This document shows, piece by piece, positions 34,634 through 43,778 of a DNA stretch of 64,000 nt (position 1 is the stretch's first letter; each line of letters begins with the position of its first letter). Location: NCBI GenBank assembly GCA_963969365.1, contig OZ017749.1:3906001-3970000 (forward strand), in the 5' to 3' direction. The position numbers were made by a program, and so were the translations under genes. The notes under the pieces are model-generated. The model was not told the DNA's origin and did not search any database. It was given only the letters and a program-made list of their open reading frames with translations. This DNA comes from Asterochloris sp. CNOR1 (Eukaryota; Chlorophyta; Trebouxiophyceae; Trebouxiales; Trebouxiaceae).

Positions 34634-35082
34634 GCCCTGTGATTAAAACCTCCTGAGACAACACGGCGACACAGTTGCTGCTGCTCAAATATCGACCCCG
34701 ATCTTGTGTCTGTGCACTGGCTGTGGGAAGCCCCAACTGGAAGGCGTTGCACGCCAGCGAGTTGACAGACTACCCCGGGGAAAAACGATCTTGTAACGGT
34801 AGCTTACGTCCCGCCGGGGTGAATTATCTCCTGCATGTTTGATTTTCGTTTTTGCAGAGGCCCAACATCAACTGAGCAGGCCACCGGCTCTCACCCTCCG
34901 CAGCTTCAGCCCAGCTATTCACATGGCCTGCCTGCATGAACCATCATTGGCCTATGATAGAGCTGTGACAGGTGGACGAAGGGTTCCAGAAGTGACCTGC
35001 TTGCATGTCAGCCAGGTCAATGTAGTATAGTTTCAGCAATGGTCAGGTTTGTGCTGATCAGGGCAGAAAGAATCATTTATCC
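34634..35082. other. Right flank of the tandem array, no gene
   Basis: Unique sequence beginning CCTGTGATTAAAACC just after the truncated unit. No inverted repeat, tRNA or transposon end was recognised at the breakpoint. A short plus-strand frame at 34,839-35,030 is unsupported. Confidence 0.35.
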
Positions 35083-35600
35083 ATGAACAGCCTCACTGGA
35101 ATGCCTGGGCATTTTCTGTTGGCTGTGCTGTGCCTGATGGCTCTCTGCAGTAAGCACCACAGGCCCACTGCATCTGCAAATAGTCTCACCAGTATATCCA
35201 GCGGTCCTGACTGCAACTCTGATGACCTTGCAGGCACCATGGCTCAGACTCCATGCAACTTCAGCAACTACAACATTCCTGCTCCTGTTGGTGGCTGTGG
35301 TCAGACAAGTCTTGAGTCACTTGCTAGATGTGAGTATGAGCATCACCACATGCAGAGCTGCACAGCAAAGTGCCTGGGTCTTGTTGGGGAATTTGATTGC
35401 TTGCACCTGCAGGCCCGCTCTGTGTGAAGGCATACAACCGGACCACGTTGCTGTTGAGCTGCAGACCGGCAGTCAATGAGTTTGGCGATCCCGTCCCATG
35501 TGGGAAGAATGCTGCATGCAGGGCTGGCCAAATCTGCCCCGTGCTGCCATGTCCTCCTGTCTGCCACACTTTGTGTAGCACTGGCTATCTTGGCCTGTAA
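35083..35600 (+). CDS. Cys-rich secreted protein (partial)
   Basis: ATG 35,083 opens a signal peptide (FLLAVLCLMALC) ending at a CTGCA/GTAAGC donor near 35,150. The next exon (35,232-35,331) begins after TTGCAG with TMAQTPCNFSNYNIPAPVGG and ends in LESLAR at a GTGAGT donor. The third (from 35,413) continues in frame with PLCVKAYNRTTLLLSCRP, PVPCGKNAACRAGQICPVLP and CPPVCHTLC. Together they give a chain with about 12 cysteines and two N-glycosylation-like sites (NFS, NRT), typical of extracellular disulfide-rich domains; no family recognised. An Ala/Ser/Thr-rich piece at ~35,613-35,680 could continue the gene. The signal-exon layout recalls proteins A and B. Confidence 0.45.
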
Positions 35601-36640
35601 TCTGCAAGCTCAAGCAACAATCCCCACAAGCAGCATCATAGCCACAGCTAGTGCTAAATCCCTGAATTGGTTTTGCACCGCTCAGATTCGCATATGGAAG
35701 GGTGCAAGGGGTCTTTTAATGATAGCCTGTGTCTGCCGACACAGGCAATATCATGAAGGTCTGCCACGTTGGGCGTGGCCTGCATGGCCAGGCCCATTGC
35801 CATGATGGCTGTCTCACATGCGAAATGATGAAGCAAGGTGGGGCCATGCTTGAAGGCCAGAATAGCCAGGTCCAGGGCGGCAAGGGCAACTTCCACCAGT
35901 TCTGGTTGAAGCAGTTAATTGCTTGCCTGTGGAGCGCCAGTCCTGCAGCATAATTTGAGCTCATGCATAAGTAGTGAGGACTCGAAAACAAGGGGGTACG
36001 CACATGAGCCCGTCCGGTGTCAAGTAGCATCGAGGGTCGAGGGGCCCCATTTCAAATCGACCAGAGATAGCAGGGCACTCACCTCAGCCGGCTCCATGTG
36101 GCGCACAAGGAGACGCCGGACACATTGTGGCCGTGGGTGGTATTCGGTATTTTGAGAGCATATGGTGCAAGAGTACAGGTCTAAGGCAGGTCTGTGCCAA
36201 GATCGTCCTTGACGACCTGCCCTGTCAGTGGTAGAGCCTGCTGCCCAGCGCTGAAGCTGATGAATTCAGATCCATGAGTTGGGATGCTTGCTGATTGAAG
36301 CCACCAGGCGCCTCGTGCATTTGTTGCCCTGCAAAAGCCCTTCGCAATTTCACTCAGCATGTTCTTGTGCCCGGCACCCTGCCATGACGAGAAAGTCCAG
36401 CCCTTCACCAGCCAGCCCCACTATCTCACATGCAGCAGGCTCACAGCCTAGCCGTGTGCAGCCTTCAGGGCTGCCTGACCGGCTGAAGCAGCCAGCAGCT
36501 CCCCAAGCAAGCTGCCAGCTACAGCCTGTAGGATTGCAACTCTGCCCTGTGACAGCAAATTTCCAGCTGCACCCCTCTTTTGTGCGTGCCAGCTCAAGCA
36601 CACAGGTTGCGGCTGTCGGTGGGCCTCAATCCCAGCTGCC
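35601..36640. other. No gene assigned
   Basis: Possible continuation of the Cys-rich gene (~35,613-35,680) and a minus-strand frame at 35,654-35,896 with hydrophobic stretches. A minus-strand GAG/GTGAGT donor at ~36,079 suggests one short exon (RRLLVRHMEPAE). A Ser/Pro/Gln-rich plus-strand frame at 36,384-36,836 overlaps the likely start of the transposase relic. Confidence 0.25.
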
Positions 36641-39102
36641 TTGGGAGACGCGCCAGCTGCTGTATGCGGCTGGCAGGCGTTCCAACAGCAGCGCAAGATG
36701 CTGTCCTCGAAAATTGTCAGCTGTCCTAACTTCAACCCCCAAAAAGTCAGATTCAAGCGGGCTGCAGCTGCAGACGCTTATCTGGATACAATTGGGGAGC
36801 AGATTTGTGGACAGCTCAGCTCATGGCAGGGGGTGAGGTTGGTCAGCTGTGCACGCTTGTGTCAGTGACTTTGTCCAAGCCAGTGCAGGATTGGCAAACA
36901 GTGCGAGTGACAATGCATCACCAAGGCAGGCCGTATCAGCTTGAGTGTGAGGCTTGAACCAGCCTGCAGGCGCCGCAGGAGCTTGTGAGCCAGATGGGTG
37001 GTGCTGTCATCTGCCGCCTGTGCTGAAAAGACCTGACTGAATTTGCTGCGCTGTGCTGTCCAATCCACTCAGTGGTGTTCTTTCCATGCACCCAGGGTGG
37101 CATAGACTGGGATGTACAACATAACTTTGATGACTCTGGGAACAGAGTGTTCTCCTGTGTTCAAGATAGCGGCTGGCTCCTACGCAACCAGGTGCGCCTG
37201 TGTGATTATGCAGCACAGGTAGCAGCCAGCTTTTTGTTCAAAGTCCCACAAACACCTCATGGGAGTACACTGCTGTGCTACACCTGCCTGGACACCTGTT
37301 GACCCCTCAGCTCTGCACTACAGGCACAGATAAAGAGGCAACAGCCTGGCACTGCCCTCAAGGTCCTGCGTTGGATTATGTACAATGACGTTTCCGTGAT
37401 GGAACGCGGTGCAAGGGGCAGGAAATTCCATCCTCTGCTGGTCCACCTGGCCCTGCATGCCCTGCCTCAAATTCGGCAGCGCGAGGGCAGCCGCAGAATT
37501 GCATTCCTGCCATGCATCACCCCTGCCAACTTCCCAGGCAGTGGCATCACTGACAAAGACACCAAGTAAGTGGCAGCCCTGGTCTGTGCAGAGACGGATG
37601 CACTGCAGCCACATGACCTCCCCAGCCTCTGCAGGCCGCATGTGCCCCTCTGCTGCCTAACAGAGTGCCTACACCGTCCAGCATGTTTCCTGCCAACTGT
37701 TCCTGCTTGTCATAGCAGCGCAACCTGTGCCACAGCCTGCTGGTCAAGCACACACCAAGCATAGCTTCACTCGGCAGCGCTGCAAATGCTTGCAGGTTGT
37801 TGTCGGATCTGCAGCGGCGCACTGACACCGCATGCCTAAATGCGATCCTTCAGCCTTGGAAGACTGTCAGCTGGCTGTAAGTAGCACTGTTGCCTTGCTT
37901 GCACAGCTGATTGGGCACAACAAGTAAGCATCACTGGACCACTGTAGGGGCACCAAGGTCAGAGATGTCAGTGGCATAGAGCTCTTCTGCATTCCCCTGC
38001 CGGCTTACTGGATGGTGGACAGGAAGGCGGCCAATGCCTTGCTCAATGTGAAGCACTGGCCTGCCAGATTCTGTGATTTGTGGCACTTGATCCCAATTGA
38101 GAAGATGGGGGACCCCACTTCCAAATTAGAATCCTTCCCACGCAGAACAGAGACGGACATGAAGAAGGTACCTTTGGTAGTGCTATATTGCAGCCTGATT
38201 CCAATATTGCTGCCCGAATTTGGTGCTGGGCTGCATGCATGGCGCCTGCCTCATTTACCTTCGCAATGCTGTCATCCTACAAGCTGATGCTTTTGCTGAG
38301 CACTTTCCTGAGCATGCAGGTCTGCAAAGAGGCCACAAGGCTGTTTGATGGAGCACAGAGGGAGCCCGACACATAGAAGTCAAGGGCACTCAACAAGCGG
38401 GCACAGCAGTGGCTCGACGACCATGTCTGCACAGCGCTGACATGGTGAAGGCTGTGCACAAGCATGCAGCGCCATTCTTGATGCTTTGCATGACCATCAG
38501 TTCCTGTTGTGAGCACCCTGTCTGGACAGAAGGCCCTCTGCACACCAGGTTATCAGATGTCACAGCATGCCATGCATCATGCACACCAGCTGCAGGGTTC
38601 AGCGCTGTCTCCATGCTTAACAACATGCAAGCAAACTGCGTTCGCACCAAGGAATCAAGCTCAATGCGCCGGGCAAGCCTCTGCGATGCTCTAGCTGACA
38701 ATGTCCTGCTGCCAGTTGGCCAGTCATTGTGCTGACCACCAAATGTCCTGCTGCAGACTGCACTTGCAGGCTTCAACATTGAGTGCTGCTATCACCTGAT
38801 TTACCCTGATGCCCTGCACAACACCAGCTTGGGGCTTGCTCACCATGATGAATATCATCGTCGGGGGGCTGCGCCAAACAGATGCATTTGATCAAGTGGA
38901 CCAGCGTCTCAGGGAGCTTGCCAAGACAGCCTTCCTGGAGCTGAACCTGCCTGCTAAGGGCTTGTCCTCCAAGGACGTCACTGCAGCAGAGAAGCAGTCC
39001 ATTGCCAAGTGCCTGCCTGTGGCCCTGTTGGATTGCCAGGACATGGAGGACTGCATCAGTGCACTTGTAGGTGAGGCAGCAGGTGCCCGGCCTTTGCTCT
39101 GA
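36641..39102 (+). pseudogene. Plavaka/KDZ-like transposase, degraded
   Basis: Blocks follow the order of Plavaka-type transposases (DNA transposons described mainly from fungi). 37,322-37,565: LKVLRWIMYNDVSVMERG with KFHPLLVHLALHALPQ and RRIAFLPC, the I-x-YxD ... HP ... L-x-N/H-LP ... R ... LP region; it ends at an AA/GTAAGT donor. ~37,790-37,872: RRTDTACLNAILQPWKTV. ~37,950-38,167: VRDVSGIELFCIPLPAYWMV, KHWPARFCDLW and a PRRTETDMKK end, like the family's R-T-x-x-x-M. 38,321-38,429: CKEATRLFDGAQREPD. 38,759-39,070: YHLIYPDALHNTSLGLAHH then NIIVGGLRQ, DQVDQRLREL, KGLSSKDVTAAEKQS, matching the pDxLHxxxxGxxxH and GxxxxxxxK region. A TAG (38,374-38,376) and a frame break (~38,840-38,850) interrupt it. 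Assignment is from remembered family pattern. Confidence 0.5.
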
Positions 39103-39344
39103 CAGGGTGGCACTTTATAGTAACCAAAGCTAGCTACTTGTTAGCCTGTCATTGCCAGCCTTGGGCTGTCTGCCATTGCCAGCTTGGGGCTCACTGCAGG
39201 TGCCATGCACGCCTTGTTTGATCAGCCAGGCTCAACAGGGCAGCATGCCAGCTGCGCGTCGTGCTTGAGTCATGGGTTGCACAGCACTTCAACTCACAGC
39301 ACTGCGCACTATGACTACAGGACACGTGCTGGATGTATGCTGTA

Positions 39345-39765
39345 AAGGCCCTGGACACATGCCCTTTTCCACGTATCTAGCATGCTTGCAGGTCGAATCC
39401 AGCAAGAACACCCAGCAAGGTTCTAGCACTGATTCAGAATTGCTGTACCCACACCCCATTTACATGCTAGATGTAAACAGCATTGCTGGATTCATGCTGT
39501 AATGAGCAAGTAAGCACCAGTAAAGTTGGCAATACTGCATGCCACATACTTGCTGGATAGGCCCTAGATACATGCGGTACTTATGCTCTTTTCCAGCATG
39601 GTAACAGGTTGAATTCAGCAAGAAGACTAGAACTGATGTAGTAGTGCTGTATTTACACCTCATTTACATGCTGTATGTAAAAAGCATTGCTTAATTCATG
39701 CTGTAAATAGCAAGTAAAGTACAAGTATGGCATGCCACATGCATGCTGGATGCATGCCTTACTGT
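39345..39765. repeat. Tandem duplication of a ~215-bp unit
   Basis: Two diverged copies: one from ~39,348 (GGCCCTGGACACATGCCC) and one from ~39,558 (GGCCCTAGATACATGCGG). Shared marks are CAGCAAGAA, CATTTACATGCTAGATGTAA / CATTTACATGCTGTATGTAA, and TTCATGCTGTAA. The end is followed by short ATGCATGCTGGATGCATGCC repeats (39,738-39,792). Confidence 0.7.
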
Positions 39766-40019
39766 GCCTAATGCATGCTGGATGCATGCCATGCTGGTGC
39801 CCATGTGTTCTATTCAGAGGCTGGTTCCTCCTGCGAATTGTCAGGGCTGCTCTCAATGTCATGGGCAGAGACAGCTGCCACCCTCTGGGACACTGTACCT
39901 TTGCACCCACGTCCGTCACCAGCTTTCCTGCCCTTCCCTTGCTTGCCACCCCTCTTCGACCCCCCTTTTCCTCCTCGACCAGCTGTCACCTGTCAGCACA
40001 GTTGAGAGCATTAGCGTCA

Positions 40020-43010
40020 TTACTTCCATGGCTGCAGCCCTGGCAACATGGCTTGGCACCTTGCGTGGCAGTGAGGCACCTGCGTCGCCAAGCTAGCAGC
40101 CCTAGCAGAGACACAACTTGCCAAACACCTTACCGTCTTTCTCTTGCCAGGTGATTGTGTCAGCTTGCCCTCAGGCTGCCGCTTCTTGGTGCGCTTGGGC
40201 GCCTTTTGAATTCCAGCTAGATTAGCAGCCTGCTTCTTTGCCAACTCCAGGGCTGTGTCATGCTCAGTATCCTGCAGCCATGTAGACTTGTTACTCTTGC
40301 GTGTTTGTTTAACCAGGTTGCCCTGATAGCAGCAATTTCATGCTGCCCTTGTGGGGTGCAAAATCGGGGCCCAGCTTGCGAGTTTCACTGTAACAGACTT
40401 CACCTTGGGGCTTTCCTCCTCATCCCCATCACCACTAAGATGTCATGAGTCACCTGACACCTCCAGTAGACCCTTTGCATTGACCACCTTGGGCTTGGCA
40501 GCAGATGCCTTACCCTGCAATGGCAGCAATGCAATATGCGGCTCATGAATGGATTGCAGCCTTGACCAAGCAAAGGCACACCTGGCACATGGAAAGGGCT
40601 TGACAGAGTACAGCATCTGAGAAGCAAGGCCAAGCGCACTTCAGCTCACCCCAGCTGCTGTCTTGCGGACAAGAGCAGAGTTCTGACCAGTCGGCTCAGT
40701 CTTAATTGACACCATGTTGCCACTGAAAACCCCACCGTCAGCAATTGGCACCTGCATCAAGACTGCAGGTGATCAGGCTGGGAACCCATGCAAGCCAATG
40801 GAGCAACAGCAGGGCTGCTCAGCTGTGGATACTCTGCATATGACGGTCAAGGTAGATGTACCCAGTTGGGTCCAGATTGCAGCCCACAACATGCAAGTCA
40901 GTGCATGAGACGCGGTCAGGACACTCACCAGCTTGTTGTACAGTGAAGGGCAGTCATAAGACTCCCCCTTTGCTGCCCTTTCCCAGGCTGTCTTGATCTC
41001 CAGCAATGTGGGGTCTGCCCCACTCTGGTATGCTTCCCACCAGGCTGTATCATCCACCTTGCCATCCCTGAGGCCCTTGTTACCCTCATAGATCTTGCTG
41101 CATGGTCACAACAGGGTTCAGTGGGGTGACCGCATGCACAACACCTGCAAAGGATGACTGCCAAGGTGCATCAGCAGACTCATCTCAGATGATATCAATG
41201 TTTCATGCATATTGGCCATCAGCCATTGGCCTAGCAGAGTGCTGTGCTTCACAGAAACACATGTTACATCCCAGCAGTGCAGCTGTGTGAGAAACAGGGT
41301 TACCCACGTGTTTCTCAGATTGTTCAGGGCTGCTGATGTGGGTCGGGGCACCCCACTCCTCCAAGCACCCATTGAGTCTAGGATGACGCCGCCCTCATAT
41401 GCTTTGAAGGCCATTGCATGCAGAGCGCGCTGCTCCTTTGTGAAGCAGGGCAGCTTGATCATTTCTGCCTGCAGCACATAGGCAGGACCATCTGAGTTTA
41501 TGATGTGTTGGTGGCTGTGGCGTATTGATAATGAGCAGGGTCTGCCAGCCACAGGGCACTGTCCACAGAGGCAGCAGGCATTTATGTAGGACATCAAGAC
41601 ATGTCAGCCAAGACGCGGGGGCACACAGCAGGATTACTACACCCAAGGCAGAGTCACCCAGGGGCCGCAGACTGTTGGAGTCAGACAAGGCAGTTGAGAC
41701 ATGGTGATCAGCAATTGAGGCAGCAGTAGGACAGTGAGACAAGTGCAGTATCCACCATGTGGCCAAAGCAGGACAGTCATGAGGAAGCAGGGCCAAATAA
41801 CATGAAATGGCAGCCAGCGAACGATGAGGGGCAGGCTTCAGGCTACAGTGACTTTCAAATCTTGCAAAGTGACTACACACCGACGTCTCTTGTCCGCGAG
41901 GTCTTGTGCATAATGGTATTTGAGCTCTGCTGCGGCACTCCATGCAAGAAAGGCAGCACATGCTCATCCTCAGCTGCACTTCATGAGCAGCACATCCTCG
42001 TCTGTCACTGGATCACGCTCCTCGTCAGGCAGTGCAAGCCTTGTGCTGAAGTACTTGACATGCAACGCACTGCAGCATTGCAATGTTTCTTCAGCATGTT
42101 GCAGAATCAAGTGTACACTCTGTGCAGGTTCGACTCAGTCCGCAACTGTTGAGCTGACACTTGCAGCTGGTTCCCTACACCCTGCATGCATGACAAAGGG
42201 TGGGGGGAGTCACCTTGGCTGCACATTGCAGTGCCAATGGAGCCCAATCTGACATGAGCTCACCACAACTCGATTAGTGTCCTCCTTCCTTGCACCGTCT
42301 CCAAGCTCAAGGGCTGGATTGTTCATGTCAAGGCTTCTGTGCCACTCCATGAGGACTTCCAGTACAAACTGCCATGGTAGCAACCAGGCTGCGCAGATAC
42401 TTTATTGCTGCTCTGACATGGTCAGGCCTGCCCTCCATAGGTCCAGGCAGCAGACTTTGGAGCTTCATCTAATAACACTGCAAGCACACAACAGACTGGT
42501 GGTGCAACCTGAGAAAACATCAATTGATCTCCAGAGTCAGGCCGTTGGGCTCACCTTCCACAATCTGACCCCTCGCTCATGGTCAACCCCTCGAGCATGG
42601 AGCGCATTGCATAAACGGGGGTTGAACATGGTAAGCATCCACTGGTCGTCTTTGCTCAGGGGCTTTTAGGGCATGAGATGCTCCAGGAGGCAGGATGGCA
42701 GTTGCAACAGCATGGGCATGGTAAGGACCAGTCAGTACAATGTCAACCTCATACAAGACCCAGTTTATGCAACACGCTCCAGGCTCAAGTTCTCTCACAA
42801 GTCTCACCATGACCGTCTCTGCACCCGTAGGATACAACTGCTGCCGCAGACTGGCAATACGCTGTTGCAGCCTTTCAGCCTCAGGCCTGTCAGGTTACAG
42901 CTGCTGCATGGCCTTTGTGCACTGGGGGGCATTGTGTGGTGTCAGCAAGCCTGCCCCTGTCTCCATTGTAAACCACTGCCACCAGCCGGCAGAAGAAAGT
43001 GGCGCCAGTG
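40020..43010 (-). CDS. Uncharacterised multi-exon protein
   Basis: A series of minus-strand exons with good splice sites, N to C: ~42,812-42,893 (PEAERLQQRIASLRQQLYP); ~42,553-42,664 (DDQWMLTMFNPRLCNALHA); ~42,258-42,382 (PWQFVLEVLMEWHRSLDMNN, RKEDTNRVV); ~41,985-42,080 (YFSTRLALPDEERDPVTDED); ~41,310-41,480 (KLPCFTKEQRALHAMAFKAY, GGVILDSMGAWRSGVPR); ~41,148-41,282 (HCWDVTCVSVKHSTLLGQWL); ~40,930-41,095 (DTAWWEAYQSGADPTLLEIK); ~40,650-40,765 (ADGGVFSGNMVSIKTEP); and Lys-rich blocks down to ~40,130 (ELAKKQAANLAGIQKAPKR, TKKRQPEGKLTQ). The coiled-coil start and basic C-terminus suggest a nuclear protein. No family recognised. It may be a host gene or a second gene of the neighbouring transposon; these exons could also belong to more than one gene. 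The exact start and stop are not fixed. Confidence 0.4.
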
Positions 43011-43049
43011 CACACCTGAGACTTGTACATTGAGGCCCTGACGGGCAGT

Positions 43050-43490
43050 CTAGAGCAAGGCGCTTGCGAGAGCCCCTGCAGATACTTGCCCAAGCGCCTT
43101 GGCAGTGGCTGCCCCCAGCGCCCCTGCCCAGCGGAGGAAGATCGGGGAAGGCCTCAGTTCTCTGAGTGCTTGAGCCAACAGGCTCTGGCCCAGGCGTCCC
43201 CAGCGCCCCTGCCCAGCTCGAACCAACAGGCTCTGGCTAAGGCAAACTTGGGGCAGCTTCCATCTCGTGTGCTTCAGGTACTGGTGGCAGCAGAGGTGTA
43301 ACAGCTGACTCTGGGGCTCTTTTGTTGCCATGGCACAGCTGTAGTCTCCAATAAGTAAGACCACTGCGCCTGTCTGGCCAGCTACCAAGAGTACTATTGC
43401 GTGCCCTGGTTGCCTGCTGTGTGCCAGCCCAGCTGACAGCAGAGACTCACTTGCACTGGATATGCTGCAGGCCAATAAGAGAGGAAAAAA
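43050..43490. repeat. Dispersed copy of the 7.25-7.85 kb block
   Basis: Carries a decayed last exon of the Ala-rich family (LARAPADTCPSALAVAAPSA, broken by changes) and the decayed C-terminus of the malonyl-CoA decarboxylase relic on the minus strand. It sits between the uncharacterised minus-strand gene and the 3' end of IFT139. Confidence 0.75.
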
Positions 43491-43527
43491 CTCAGCAGTG
43501 CTAAGATGCAGCACATCGTGCCTTGTG

Positions 43528-43713
43528 ATGAAGCATCAATACATTGCTCGCCTTGCTTGATAGACTTCAGTGTCAATGGTCTGCTGGCTACGACAATGCT
43601 GTCATTTGAGACCGTTGCAAATGAAGCATCAATGCATTGCTCAGCTTTGCTGATAGGGTTCAGTCTCAATGGTCTGCTGGCTATGACAATGTTGTCATAT
43701 GAGACCATTGCAA
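43528..43713. repeat. Two tandem 93-bp copies
   Basis: Copies start at ATGAAGCATCAATACATTG (43,528) and ATGAAGCATCAATGCATTG (43,621) and end in GAGACCGTTGCAA / GAGACCATTGCAA. They lie in the 3' flank of IFT139, about 65 bases beyond its stop codon, and could be in its 3' UTR. Confidence 0.85.
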
Positions 43714-43778
43714 AGCCACATGCCACAAAGCGGATTGTGGGGATAGGGTGGCAGCTTATTGTCACAAGGCGCTGCGGG

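Noticed and set aside
34634-34860. Transposon end at the right edge of the array
   Set aside because: No inverted repeat or target duplication is visible at the breakpoint.
7951-38376. Nuclear reassignment of TAG to an amino acid
   Set aside because: The UbiA genes end naturally in TAG after a family-length C-terminus, and two of the three TAG-interrupted genes also have frame breaks.
39380-39410. tRNA-like GGTCGAATCC motif
   Set aside because: No acceptor stem, D-arm or anticodon arm could be folded around it.
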